A stretch of DNA of 64,000 nt from Natrialba hulunbeirensis JCM 10989. Lineage in GTDB: Archaea; Halobacteriota; Halobacteria; Halobacteriales; Natrialbaceae. Location of the stretch: NCBI RefSeq assembly GCF_000337575.1, contig NZ_AOIM01000035.1:46794-110793 (forward strand), read 5' to 3'. Shown here in pieces: positions 33,206 through 42,585 of the stretch. The notes beneath the pieces were generated by a model. It ran no database searches, was not told where the DNA came from, and saw only the letters and a list, made by a program, of their open reading frames with translations. The translations under genes were made by a program, and so were the position numbers. Position 1 is the stretch's first letter, and each line of letters begins with the position of its first letter.

Positions 33206-35227
33206 TCAGGCTTCGGGTGCCTGTTCGGCCGAATCCTCTGCGTAGATCGACTCGATCTCGTCGTCGAACGCGTCGAGGATCGCGCGGCGCTTCTTCTTCA
33301 TCGTCGGGGTGAGCAGGTCGTTCTCCTCCGTGAACTCGATCGGAACGAGCCGGTACTCCTTGATCGTCTCGTGGGACTCGAAGTTCTCGTTGACCGTGTC
33401 GACCGCCTGGTCGATTCTGTGTTGGACCCATTCGTGATCGCAGATGTCCGAGGGATTCTCCGGCAGTGCAACGCCCTCGTCCGCAGCGGCACGCTTGATC
33501 GCATCGATGTTCGGCACGAGCAGCGCGCCGACGAACTTCTCGCCGTCGCCGACGACCATACACTGCTCGACGAGTTCCTTCGAGGCGAAGGCGTCCTCGA
33601 TCGGTGCGGGCGCGACGTTCTTGCCGGTCGAGAGGACGACAAGCTGTTTCGTCCGCTCGTGGAACTCGATGTAATCGTCGGGGCGGATCGTGACGATGTC
33701 GCCAGTACGGAACCACTTGCCCTTGTCTTCACCTCCCGCATCGTCTTCGTCTACACCCGGCGCGTGCTCGGTGAACGCCCGATCCGTCGCTTCGGGTTTG
33801 TTCCAGTAGCCCTGGGTCACGTTCGGCCCGCGGACGAGGAGTTCACCCGTCTCGCCGGGCGTGTTGGCGGCGTCGCCGTCCGGCACAATCGAATCGTCGA
33901 CAGTTACGTCGCAGTCGATGATTGCCGGGCCGACGGTGCCGATCTTCGGCTCCTCGGGCGGGTTGGTCGTCACGACTGGCGAGGTTTCAGTCAGGCCATA
34001 GCCCTCGAAGATGGGCAGTCCCATGCCGTGGTAGAGCTGGCAGAGCTCCGGCGAGAGACTGCCACCGCCGCTAACGAGCATCTCGATGTTTCCACCCAGC
34101 GCTTCCTTGACCTTGCTGAACACCAGTTTGTCTGCAACCGAGAGCTTGAACTCCAGAATCGCCCCCGGATCGTCCGCCTGGTAGTACTCGCGGCTTACGT
34201 CGGTCGCCCAGTTGAAGATGCGTTCCTTGACCGGGGACTCCGTCGCCTGCTCGCGAATCGTGTCGTAAATTTTCTCGTAGACACGCGGCACACTCGTCGC
34301 GCCGGTCGGCTGAACGGCCTGGAAGTCCTCTTTCAGCGTGTCCGAACTCTCGGCGTAGGCGACGGTCGCGCCCGCGGCGAACAGCAGGAAGTGGCCCGCC
34401 GTGCGCTCGAAGACGTGTGCCAGCGGCAGGTAGGAGACGAGCGTACTGTCCTGATCGATACTCGGCACGTCCTCGTCCTTGTCCGGTCGCGGCCCGTACC
34501 GGCGATAGACCTGGTTGACGTTCGTCCGGAAGTTGCCGTGAGTGAGCATGACCCCCTTCGGCTTGCCTGTCGTTCCGCTCGTGTAGATGATGCTCGCCAG
34601 ATCGTCGAGGTCGCGCTCTTCGAGCCACTCCTGGTAGGCGTCCGGATCGTGTCGCTCCTCGCCGATCTCGTAGACATCCGCGAGGGTGTAGATCTCCGTT
34701 TCAGCGTCGGCGTACTCTGTGTCTAACGCGTCCATCGAGACGATGAACTCTAGATCCAGTTCGTCTTCGACTTCCAGCACGCGCTCTAGCACGTCCGCGT
34801 TCTCGACGACGACGCCGTCTGCGTTGGGATCGTCGAGCAGATACCTGGCCTTCTCCGGTGAGGAGTTCTTGTACACCGTCGTCACGACTGCGCCGGCGGC
34901 GAGCAGCGCGAAGTCTGTCTGTGCCCACTCCATGCGCGTCTGGGCGAAGATGCCGACCCGATCGCCGCCCTCGACGCCGAGTTCGCGAAAGCCGGTCGCC
35001 AGCGGCCGGACGATCTCGGCCATCTCGGTGTAGGTAAGACTCACATAGTCGCCGTGTGGGGCGGGTTCGAACGCCGTCCCCGCCAAACTACGGTCGTAGA
35101 TCCCGCCCTGATACTGCTGGGCGACCGCGTTCGGATTCCGCTCGACCGACGCCTCGAACAGCTGCCCCAGTGGTTCCCCTCCCAGTACGTCGCTCGAGAA
35201 CTCTCGCTCTGCAGTCTGCCAATCCAT
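33206..35227 (-). CDS. Long-chain acyl-CoA synthetase (AMP-forming)
   Basis: 673 aa. AMP-binding signature IIYTSGTTGKPKGVMLTHGN, adenylate loop YGLTETSPVV, WFRTGDI and the late KKKRRAILD region mark a full ANL-family enzyme. The insertion pattern (VEDAFASKELVEQCMVVGDG, AAADEGVALP) is that of FAA1-like long-chain fatty-acid ligases. It activates fatty acids to acyl-CoA at the membrane face, feeding beta-oxidation. MDWQTAEREF is the chosen start. It is on the same strand as the carboxylase/dehydrogenase operon upstream at 35.9-40.7 kb but is separated by about 200 nt and the cupin gene. Confidence 0.93.
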   Translation of the reverse strand: MDWQTAEREFSSDVLGGEPLGQLFEASVERNPNAVAQQYQGGIYDRSLAGTAFEPAPHGDYVSLTYTEMAEIVRPLATGFRELGVEGGDRVGIFAQTRMEWAQTDFALLAAGAVVTTVYKNSSPEKARYLLDDPNADGVVVENADVLERVLEVEDELDLEFIVSMDALDTEYADAETEIYTLADVYEIGEERHDPDAYQEWLEERDLDDLASIIYTSGTTGKPKGVMLTHGNFRTNVNQVYRRYGPRPDKDEDVPSIDQDSTLVSYLPLAHVFERTAGHFLLFAAGATVAYAESSDTLKEDFQAVQPTGATSVPRVYEKIYDTIREQATESPVKERIFNWATDVSREYYQADDPGAILEFKLSVADKLVFSKVKEALGGNIEMLVSGGGSLSPELCQLYHGMGLPIFEGYGLTETSPVVTTNPPEEPKIGTVGPAIIDCDVTVDDSIVPDGDAANTPGETGELLVRGPNVTQGYWNKPEATDRAFTEHAPGVDEDDAGGEDKGKWFRTGDIVTIRPDDYIEFHERTKQLVVLSTGKNVAPAPIEDAFASKELVEQCMVVGDGEKFVGALLVPNIDAIKRAAADEGVALPENPSDICDHEWVQHRIDQAVDTVNENFESHETIKEYRLVPIEFTEENDLLTPTMKKKRRAILDAFDDEIESIYAEDSAEQAPEA

Positions 35228-35432
35228 GGCTTATCATACCAAGGGAAGCGATCACTCTTGAAAGCATAGGATGTTTCGAACTCCGTTGGTTGAAATAATC
35301 GCAAAAATCAGGAGCGGTAAGCGGACCGTCCACTTCGAGTGAACATTGGTAACCATCACAGCGGGGTCGCGCTCCGGTCACAGCCCCGTTGGGTGGGAGG
35401 TGGTACACCGTGGGACTGGACAGCAACCCGCG

Positions 35433-35798
35433 TCACTCAACGAGTTCGATCTCGTCGTCGCCGTTCGGGACCGCACAGAGGAACGCACCGTCTTCGTCGC
35501 CCTCGTTTCGATACCAGTGGACCGTTCCCGCGGGAATGAGCAGCGAGTCACCCGCCTCAACCTCGTACTCCTCGTCGTCGATGCCGACGGTGTACTCGCC
35601 ACCGAGGACGTACTGCTCGTGTTCGACCTCGTTCGTATGCTCCGGGACCTCGGCACCCGCTTCGAGGACGAACCGCCGGATCGCGAAGTTCGGTGCGCCG
35701 TGGTCGTCCGCGATCAGCACGCCCTTCTCGAGTCCGTCCGCAGCGTCGACGGCCTCGTACTCGATCTCGTCACTGGTTCGGATCAGTGGTTCAGCCAT
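35433..35798 (-). CDS. Cupin-domain protein
   Basis: 121 aa single cupin. Motif 1 PEHTNEVEHEQYVLGGEYTV supplies His/His/Glu ligands, and motif 2 is AGDSLLIPAGTVHWYRNEG. Metal-binding small cupins have many roles (isomerase, dioxygenase, sensor); none can be singled out. Start MAEPLIRTSDEI at 35798 is preferred to 35825. It lies 66 nt downstream of the carboxyltransferase gene and may be the last gene of that operon. Confidence 0.88.
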   Translation of the reverse strand: MAEPLIRTSDEIEYEAVDAADGLEKGVLIADDHGAPNFAIRRFVLEAGAEVPEHTNEVEHEQYVLGGEYTVGIDDEEYEVEAGDSLLIPAGTVHWYRNEGDEDGAFLCAVPNGDDEIELVE

Positions 35799-35864
35799 GG
35801 ACGGCGATTCGGACGCCAGAACCAAAACAGCACCCGGTTTGGGTGTTCCGCTCGACCGCGCGGC

Positions 35865-37736
35865 TCAGAGAATCGTCCCGTGCTTCTTGTCCGGAATATC
35901 CTTCTCGACCGTTTCGTAGAATTCGAAGCGGTTTTCCAGTTCCTCGCGCAGCGAGCTCGGCGGGACGATCTCGTCGACGACGACCTCGCTTGCCATTCGG
36001 TGGATGTCGATATCTTCGCGGTACTCCTCGCGCAGTTCCTGCTCGCGTGCGGCGCGCTCGTCGGGGTCGTCGATGTCCGCGAGTCGGTTCGCGTAGACTG
36101 CGTTGATCGCAGCCTCGGGGCCCATGATCGCGATTTCGCCGCTTGGCAGGCCGATGACGCTCTCCGGATCGTAGGCTGGCCCAGACATGGCGTAGATGCC
36201 CGCCCCGTAGGCCTTGCGGACGACGACGGACTGTTTCGGCACCGTCGCCGAGGAGGTTGCGTAGATCATCTTCTTACCCTGCTCTAGGATGCCGTCTTTC
36301 TCGACCTGCGAACCGGCCATGAAGCCCGGTGTGTCACAGAGGTACAGCAGCGGCACGTCGTAGGCGTCGCAGGTCCAGATGAACTCGGCGGCCTTCTCGG
36401 CCGCATCGGGGAAGATCGCGCCCGCGCGGTGGTTTGGCTGGTTGGCCACGATGCCGACCGGCCGGCCGTCGATGCGCGCGAAGGCCGTGATGATCTCCTT
36501 GCCGTACTCCGGTCGCAACTCGAGTACCGAGTCGGCGTCGACGACGCGCTCGATGACGTCGAACATGTCGTAGCCGCGGTTCGGTTCCTGCGGAACGACG
36601 GCGTCGATGCCCTCGGGTGAGAGCCGCGGCGCTGTCCCGGCTGTCTGGGGTGGCTTCTCGTCACTGTTGTCCGGCAGGTAGCTGATCAGTTTCGCGACGA
36701 GTTCGCGTGCGTGTTCCTCGTCCTCGGCGATCAGATCCGCGCTTCCGGAGTGTTGGGCGTGGACGTCCGGGCCACCGAGATCCTGCAGATCGATGTTCTC
36801 GCCGGTGACCATCTCGACCATCCGCGGCGAGGCGATGGCCATCGCGCTCACGTCCCGGACCATGATCGTGAAGTCCGCGAAGACGGGCGTGTAGGCCGCG
36901 CCGGCGATACACGGACCGTAGAGCACGCAGATCTGCGGAACGCGCCCGGAGAGCATCGAGTGATTGTAGTAGTACTTCCCGATGCCCTCGCGGTTGGCGA
37001 AGAAGCCGGTCTGCTGGTCGATGCGGCCGCCCGAGGAGTCCATCAGGTAGAGGACGGGGCGACCGGTCTTGAGCGCGCGCTGTTGCATTCGCAGGAACTT
37101 CTCGACGCCCTTCTCGGCCATCGAGCCCGCCTTGACGGTGAAGTCGTTGGCCATGAAGTGCAGGTCCCGGCCCTCGAACTCCGCCGCGCCGGTGATGAGA
37201 CCGTCCGCAGGCAGGTCGTCCTCGGCGTCGAAGTTGGCGAACTTGCCGTCTTCGAACTTGATCGTGTTCCCGCCGTTACTGCCGGCCGTGTCGCCGTCCG
37301 AACCGCCGTCATCCGTGCCGCCGTCGTCGCCGAACCAGAGATCGAGTCGGTCGCGAACGAACAGCTTCCCCTGATCGGAGAGTCGCTCCTTGTACTTCTC
37401 GGGGCCGCCCTCGAGTATCTCCTCGATTTCCTCGCGCAGGAGTTCCTCGCGCTCGGTTGGTTCGAGGTCGTCCGCTGCACTACTGCGCTCACGGCTTCGG
37501 CCGGCGCTCTGGACCGGTCCGGAGCCCGAGCCAGAGCCGGCAGCGCCACTGCCACCGCTACCGCCACTCGCCGCTCCAGTGGGCGCTGACGCGCTTGCGA
37601 GCAGATCGTCCCCCGACTGCGTGTACAGTTCGACGTCCTCGCCGAAGTGCTCGGCGAGCGCCGAGGCGACCGCTTGCACTTCGCTCTCGTCCTGTGCCGC
37701 CGCGTCCGAAATTCTGAGTTTGAGGTCTATCGTCAT
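35865..37736 (-). CDS. pccB: Acyl-CoA (propionyl-CoA type) carboxylase, carboxyltransferase subunit with N-terminal extension
   Basis: 623 aa. From about residue 105 it is a normal carboxyltransferase: ERLSDQGKLFVRDRLDLWFG, RPVLYLMDSSGGRIDQQTGF, CIAGAAYTPVFADFTIMVRD and FGGxG-like C-half AGSQVEKDGILEQGKKMIYA. The first ~60 residues (MTIDLKLRISDAAAQDESEV, ALAEHFGEDVELYT) form a separate small domain joined by a Gly/Ser linker, reminiscent of the small third subunit (PccX) of Haloferax carboxylase or an epsilon subunit. That reading is inference. It transfers CO2 from biotin to propionyl- or acetyl-CoA. The start is 9 nt after pccA. Confidence 0.9.
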   Translation of the reverse strand: MTIDLKLRISDAAAQDESEVQAVASALAEHFGEDVELYTQSGDDLLASASAPTGAASGGSGGSGAAGSGSGSGPVQSAGRSRERSSAADDLEPTEREELLREEIEEILEGGPEKYKERLSDQGKLFVRDRLDLWFGDDGGTDDGGSDGDTAGSNGGNTIKFEDGKFANFDAEDDLPADGLITGAAEFEGRDLHFMANDFTVKAGSMAEKGVEKFLRMQQRALKTGRPVLYLMDSSGGRIDQQTGFFANREGIGKYYYNHSMLSGRVPQICVLYGPCIAGAAYTPVFADFTIMVRDVSAMAIASPRMVEMVTGENIDLQDLGGPDVHAQHSGSADLIAEDEEHARELVAKLISYLPDNSDEKPPQTAGTAPRLSPEGIDAVVPQEPNRGYDMFDVIERVVDADSVLELRPEYGKEIITAFARIDGRPVGIVANQPNHRAGAIFPDAAEKAAEFIWTCDAYDVPLLYLCDTPGFMAGSQVEKDGILEQGKKMIYATSSATVPKQSVVVRKAYGAGIYAMSGPAYDPESVIGLPSGEIAIMGPEAAINAVYANRLADIDDPDERAAREQELREEYREDIDIHRMASEVVVDEIVPPSSLREELENRFEFYETVEKDIPDKKHGTIL

Positions 37737-37745
37737 CGTTTCATC

Positions 37746-39524
37746 TCACTCCAGTACGACCAGCGGGTCGCCCATGTCGACCGAGTCGCCCTCGGAAACG
37801 GGAACCGAGGCGACGGTTCCAGTTCCTGGCGCGACCACGTCGTTCTCCATCTTCATCGCCTCGAGGACACAGACCACGTCCCCGCTGGCGATTTCGTCGC
37901 CGGGTTCGACGTCGATCGAGAGCACGGTGCCCTGCATCTCGGCCGTGATCGCGTCGCCGGCCGCGACCTGTTCGGTAGCGCCAGCTCCGCTCCCTGATCC
38001 TGAGGACTCACCAGCGGCTGCGCCGCCGTTGCTGGCCGCCCGCGGCAGGCCGTCTTCGACCAGCACGTCGAATCGCCGACCGTCGACCTCGACGGTGAGT
38101 TCGTGCTCGCTCGCGTCGGCATCGCTTGCGCCGCCGGTCGTTGCACCCGACCCCCAGCGCTCGACTGCGTCGGCGAGTTCGTCCTGGCTCACTTCGTGGT
38201 CGAGGTAGGCCGTCGTGTGCTCGCCTGCGCGGAAGGTATCATCCGCGAGCATGAGCCGGTGGAACGGCACGATGGTTTCGGGACCCGAAATGTCGAAGTG
38301 GGCGAGTGCGCGCTGTGAGCGGTCGAGACAGCGCTCGCGTGTCGGTGCGCGAACGATCAGCTTCGCGATCATCGAGTCGTAGTCGCCCGCGATCTCGTCG
38401 CCCTGGGAGACTGCGTCGTCGAGTCGAACACCGAGACCGCTCGGTGGGTTGTACGTCTCCAGTGTGCCTGGCGTCGGTGCGAACTCCTTTGCGGGGTTCT
38501 CGGCGTTGATCCGGAACTCGATGGCGTGGCCCTCGATATCGATGTCGTCCTGTGCGTAGGGGAGTTCCTCGCCGGCCGCGATGCGAAGCTGTTCCCGGAC
38601 GATGTCGATTCCCGTTACCTCCTCGGAGACGGTGTGCTCGACCTGAATCCGGGTGTTGACCTCCATGAAGTAGAACTCGCCGTCCTCGACGAGGAACTCG
38701 ACGGTACCGGCGTTCGTGTAGCCCGACTCGCGGACGCCGCGGCGGGCCGCCTCGCCGATCGACTCGCGCAGTGAGTCGTCGAGTGCGGGACTCGGCGCTT
38801 CCTCGATGACCTTCTGGTGACGGCGCTGGAGCGAGCAGTCGCGCTCGCCCAGGTGGAGCACGGTGTCGTGTTCGTCCGCCAGGATCTGCACCTCGACGTG
38901 CTTGGGGGACTCGAGATACTTCTCGACGTAGACCGTGTCGTCGTCGAAGTAGGCCTCGCCCTCACGTTTCGCGCTCTCGAAGGCGTCGTCGGCCTCCTCG
39001 GCGCTGCGGACGATTTTCATGCCGCGACCGCCACCGCCGCCGGCAGCTTTGATCGCGACGGGGTAGCCGTACTCCTCGCCGAGTTCGCGGACTTCGGCGG
39101 CGGAGTCGACGGGATCGGTCGTGCCGGGGACGACCGGCACGTCGGCCGCTCGCATGACCTGTCGGGCCGTCGTCTTCTCGCCGAGGGCCTCCATCGCCCC
39201 GCTCGGCGGGCCGACCCAGGTGATCCCCTCGGCATCCTCGACGCGGGCCGCGAACGCGGCGTTTTCCGCGAGGAAGCCGTAGCCGGGGTGGATTGCGTCG
39301 GCACCCGCGCGGTCGGCGACGTCGATGATCGTCTCCTGATCGAGGTAGGACTCGCTTGCGGGTGCGGGGCCGACGTTGTACGCCTCGTCGGCGTACTCGA
39401 CGTGGCCCGCGTTTCGGTCCGCGTCGCTGTAGATTGCGACGGTGTCGATACCCAGTTCCTCACAGGCTTGCATGACGCGCACGGCGATTTCGCCGCGGTT
39501 GGCAACGAGTAGTTTGCTAAACAT
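37746..39524 (-). CDS. pccA: Acyl-CoA carboxylase, biotin carboxylase/BCCP subunit
   Basis: 592 aa. The biotin carboxylase half has [20 protein letters not shown], the ATP-grasp loop [13 protein letters not shown], and [21 protein letters not shown] Gly/Ser/Ala linker leads to the biotinyl domain with [11 protein letters not shown] (biotin Lys in MKM) at the C-terminus. It carboxylates its own biotin using ATP and bicarbonate and passes CO2 to PccB. Start [11 protein letters not shown] at 39524 follows acd by 9 nt. Together acd-pccA-pccB form an operon suited to branched-chain or odd-chain acyl-CoA breakdown. The carbonic anhydrase at 46 kb could supply bicarbonate. Confidence 0.94.
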   Translation of the reverse strand: MFSKLLVANRGEIAVRVMQACEELGIDTVAIYSDADRNAGHVEYADEAYNVGPAPASESYLDQETIIDVADRAGADAIHPGYGFLAENAAFAARVEDAEGITWVGPPSGAMEALGEKTTARQVMRAADVPVVPGTTDPVDSAAEVRELGEEYGYPVAIKAAGGGGGRGMKIVRSAEEADDAFESAKREGEAYFDDDTVYVEKYLESPKHVEVQILADEHDTVLHLGERDCSLQRRHQKVIEEAPSPALDDSLRESIGEAARRGVRESGYTNAGTVEFLVEDGEFYFMEVNTRIQVEHTVSEEVTGIDIVREQLRIAAGEELPYAQDDIDIEGHAIEFRINAENPAKEFAPTPGTLETYNPPSGLGVRLDDAVSQGDEIAGDYDSMIAKLIVRAPTRERCLDRSQRALAHFDISGPETIVPFHRLMLADDTFRAGEHTTAYLDHEVSQDELADAVERWGSGATTGGASDADASEHELTVEVDGRRFDVLVEDGLPRAASNGGAAAGESSGSGSGAGATEQVAAGDAITAEMQGTVLSIDVEPGDEIASGDVVCVLEAMKMENDVVAPGTGTVASVPVSEGDSVDMGDPLVVLE

Positions 39525-39533
39525 CGTGATCAC

Positions 39534-40700
39534 TCAGTAGGACTTGGGGAACCCGAGCTGCTGGCTGATGTGGTTGTACGCCATCTGCTGGGAGACCGGC
39601 GCGAGCCGGGTCAGGTTGATCTCGCGCCACCAGCGCTCGACATCGTACTCGGTGGCGTACCCCCAGCCGCCGAAGGCCTGCATCGACTGCTTGACGGCCT
39701 CGATGCCGGCCGACACGGCGGTCGCCTTCGCGACGTTGGTTTCGTAGGCACAGTCCTCGCCCTGGTCGTAGAGCCAGGCCGCCTTCTCGCGCATGAGCGC
39801 GGCGGTCTCCATCTTCGCGTAGGGTTTCGTGATCGGGAACGAGACGCCCTGGTGGGAGCCGATCGGCGCGTCGAACACCTCGCGCTCGTTCGCGTACTCG
39901 ATGGCCGTGTTCGCGGCGAGTTTCCCGATTCCCGTTCCGGCCGCGGCGAAGCCGATCCGCTCGGGGTTGAGCATGTCGACCAGCACCCACCAGCCGTCTC
40001 CCTCGTCGCCGAGCATGTTCTCCTCGGGGACGCGGACGTTCTCCAAGAAGACCTCGCAAGACTTCGAGTAGTTGATGCCGTGTTTGTCGATCGGCGAGAC
40101 GTCGATGTTCGAATCGTCCATATCGACGATGAACAGGCTGATGCCGTCCGTGCCGCGGTCGACCTCCTCGCGGGGGGTCGTCCGCGTGACGATAATCATG
40201 TTTTCGGCACGATCGGAGAATGTGATCCAGGCCTTCTGGCCGTTGAGGACGTACTCGTCGCCGTCCTTGTCGGCTTTCGTGGCGACGTTCAGCGTGTTCG
40301 TCCCCGCCTCGGGTTCGGTGATCCCGATCGAGAAGTTGCGCTTCCCGTTCGCGATGTCCGGCAGGTACGTCTCCTTCTGGGACTCGGTGCCGTACTCCCG
40401 GATGCCGACCGCGGCCATTCCCGCGGTGAGCACCAGGTACCAGGTGCCGGCCATCCCACAGCCCTCCGCACAGAGGGTCTCCATGGCGAGGCCCATCTCC
40501 TGCATTCCCATGCCAGCGCCCTCGTACTCCTCGGGAATCAGCAGGCCGTGAAAGCCCGCCTCGGCAAGTTCGTCCCAGAAGGCCTCGGAGAACTCGCCGG
40601 CTTCTTCCTTCTCGCGCCAGTGCTCGGGGCCGTACTCCGCGGCCACGTCGGCCGCCGTCTGTCGGATCAGATCGCGTTCCTGTGTAGATTCGAAGTTCAT
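39534..40700 (-). CDS. Acyl-CoA dehydrogenase
   Basis: 388 aa flavoprotein. ISL-type motifs are FSIGITEPEAGTNTLNVATK and AWITFSDRAENMIIVTRT for FAD/substrate contact. ERIGFAAAGTGIGKLAANTA and QAFGGWGYATEYDVERWWRE complete the C-terminal four-helix bundle. It makes the 2-enoyl-CoA from an acyl-CoA with an ETF acceptor. Start MNFESTQERDLIRQT at 40700 has a TATA-like GGATAACGG about 27 nt upstream (40723-40731). The long N-terminal extension upstream is Arg-rich and rejected. First gene of the operon with pccA and pccB. Confidence 0.94.
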   Translation of the reverse strand: MNFESTQERDLIRQTAADVAAEYGPEHWREKEEAGEFSEAFWDELAEAGFHGLLIPEEYEGAGMGMQEMGLAMETLCAEGCGMAGTWYLVLTAGMAAVGIREYGTESQKETYLPDIANGKRNFSIGITEPEAGTNTLNVATKADKDGDEYVLNGQKAWITFSDRAENMIIVTRTTPREEVDRGTDGISLFIVDMDDSNIDVSPIDKHGINYSKSCEVFLENVRVPEENMLGDEGDGWWVLVDMLNPERIGFAAAGTGIGKLAANTAIEYANEREVFDAPIGSHQGVSFPITKPYAKMETAALMREKAAWLYDQGEDCAYETNVAKATAVSAGIEAVKQSMQAFGGWGYATEYDVERWWREINLTRLAPVSQQMAYNHISQQLGFPKSY

Positions 40701-41070
40701 AGTTTGAATCTCGTCGTGCACCGTTATCCGTGTCCCCACCCGATGGTTGGGTCGTCGACACGTCGTGACTGACCTCGCGCGACCCGCCCAGTTCGCGGGA
40801 CGTGAACCAGTCGGTTGCCGCGCGATGGCATACACCGAAGCGGTTTCGCCATCCCCAATAACTATTCTGGTAACTTTCGCGCGATTTACCGGAGGAACCA
40901 ACCGATTCAGCACGACGACACGGTGTCTACCCCGGCGCATTCTTGCGTAAACAGTTTCGTATACACCAGTACCGAGCGTGACCAGTTCAGTCCCTCCTGG
41001 TCGGTACTCGAGTACACCTGCGCTCAGAAACAGATTTGCGCCTGTTCGCTACTCGCTGTTTCCCGACCCG
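40701..41070. other. Intergenic region upstream of acd
   Basis: 370 nt between the acd start and the stop of the UbiD-like gene. It holds the acd promoter (box at 40723-40731) and a 12-bp palindrome GTACTCGAGTAC (41004-41015) that could terminate the UbiD operon. The open frames here are short, of Ser/Arg/Thr-rich composition, and not convincing. Confidence 0.5.
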
Positions 41071-42585
41071 TCACTCCGCCGACTCGGACTCGTCGCCGAC
41101 GGTAGCCATCGACTCCCGCTCGAACCCGAACTCCGTCCACGAGTCCCGAACTGCCTCGCGGAGTTCTGGCGGGTACGACTCGTCGAACGAGACTCTGGGT
41201 GCGATGTACTCGTCCGTCCAGCGCGGGTCCCAGGTGGCGTCGACGTAGAGGCGTGCGCCGGTCTCACTGTCACCGCCTTCGTGGTTGTTCTTGCCTCCAC
41301 CTCCACCGCTGCCTCGGCCGTACGTCGGCATCCGCGCGCTCGGTGCGTCGGGTTCGCTCACCAGCCAGTCCCGCGAGGGGTGGGCCTTGACCCAGCTATC
41401 GCCGAGCGCCCGGCCGAGGTTTCGCGGACTGATCTCGGTGTCGACGACGAGCACCTTGTCGAAGCAATCAGAGAGCGAGAACAGCAGGTTCGCAAGCTGC
41501 CACTCGAAGCCGGCGTAGAGAATCTCCGAAGCGACGAGACAGAGCCCGAGCCGCCCCTCCGCGGGCAATAGCAGCCAGTCGACCGGCGCGACACCCCAGT
41601 AGCTGTTGACCCGATCGAACAGGGTCGCCGATAGCGAGAGGGCCGCAAGCTGCAGGTCGTCCGACAGCGGCACCCCCAGCGGCGTGAACGGCACGACCGG
41701 CTCCTCACGAGTGAAGATCGCGTCGGACTCGAGTGTCAGCGTCGCTCCGCCACCCAGTCGCTCCCAGAACTCGCGTTTCTCGGACTGCGTTGCAGGCTGG
41801 CGGTCGGCGACGGTGGTCTCGACGACGACTTCCGCGGAACTCGGGACGACGCCGCCGGCGGTGGGAATGACAGGGACCGTCGCGCCGACGCCGCGGTCCT
41901 CGATCGGCGTCTCGAGTCGGTCCGTGATCGCGAGCAGATGCGTCGCCGCGAGCGCTTCCGGGGGAACACCGAGTGCGATGGTGACCGCTGCGCCCGTCTC
42001 GAGGCGGTCTCGCTCGGCGACGGCCGCCGGCACTCGAGCACGGATGGTGTTGCCGTCGAGGATCGTGCCGTGAATCGGTGCCCAGTAAGAACCCCGATCG
42101 CTACCGATCGAGAGCAGTCCGAGGGTAAACCGCGGCCAGGCCTCGTCCGGCGGCGTCGGGAGTCCGAGTTCCCGGAGATCCTGCGCCGTCGCGTCGGCAG
42201 CGCGCTCGACGTAGGTCACGTCGCGCTCGTCGCGGCGCTCGCCGAGCGCGAGGAGGGACTCGAGTACGTCGGTGTACGCTGGGTCCTGATCGATCCCGAG
42301 GCCGATTCCGAGGCGGGTCCAGGGGTAGCCCTGCCGGTGCCGGGAGTCCGTTGTGCGTTGTCCGCGCGATTGGTCGATGCCGCCGTAGACGCCGCTCGCG
42401 AGGGTGACGGTGGTTGCGGTGGGTGCGCCCTCGCGGTCGGTACCGGGTTCCATCTCGATCGCGTGGCCACCCGCTCGAAGTGCCTCCGCCGCGACGACCT
42501 GCGGGGAGCAATCGGCAGGCCGGGAGAGCGTGCGACAGTCGTCGGTTCGGTGGAGGAACTCGAGGTGTTTGCGGAAGGCGGTCAT
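41071..42585 (-). CDS. UbiD-family protein, diverged paralogue
   Basis: 504 aa. It follows the UbiD outline: FRKHLEFLHRTDDCRTLSRP, PAFTLGL.SIGSDRGSYWAP, AAVTIALGVPPEALAATHLL, VVVETTVADRQPA in place of the usual 'VIEG' element, VPFTPLGVPLSDDLQLAALS, LGRALGDSWVKAHPSRDWLV. The catalytic Glu-Asp-Glu surroundings (E..EGPFGDY) seen in the neighbour are replaced here. A Gly-rich loop GRGSGGGGGKNNHEGG is near the C-terminus. It overlaps the active-looking ubiD gene by 4 nt (ATGA). Probably a non-catalytic or specialised partner subunit; this is inference. Confidence 0.75.
   Translation of the reverse strand: MTAFRKHLEFLHRTDDCRTLSRPADCSPQVVAAEALRAGGHAIEMEPGTDREGAPTATTVTLASGVYGGIDQSRGQRTTDSRHRQGYPWTRLGIGLGIDQDPAYTDVLESLLALGERRDERDVTYVERAADATAQDLRELGLPTPPDEAWPRFTLGLLSIGSDRGSYWAPIHGTILDGNTIRARVPAAVAERDRLETGAAVTIALGVPPEALAATHLLAITDRLETPIEDRGVGATVPVIPTAGGVVPSSAEVVVETTVADRQPATQSEKREFWERLGGGATLTLESDAIFTREEPVVPFTPLGVPLSDDLQLAALSLSATLFDRVNSYWGVAPVDWLLLPAEGRLGLCLVASEILYAGFEWQLANLLFSLSDCFDKVLVVDTEISPRNLGRALGDSWVKAHPSRDWLVSEPDAPSARMPTYGRGSGGGGGKNNHEGGDSETGARLYVDATWDPRWTDEYIAPRVSFDESYPPELREAVRDSWTEFGFERESMATVGDESESAE

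Noticed and set aside
33089..34726. 545-codon open frame on the + strand
   Set aside because: Antisense to the acyl-CoA synthetase gene, no motifs.
41004..41015. GTACTCGAGTAC palindrome as a specific operator
   Set aside because: CTCGAG-centred words are very frequent throughout this window, also inside coding regions, so one more occurrence carries little weight.
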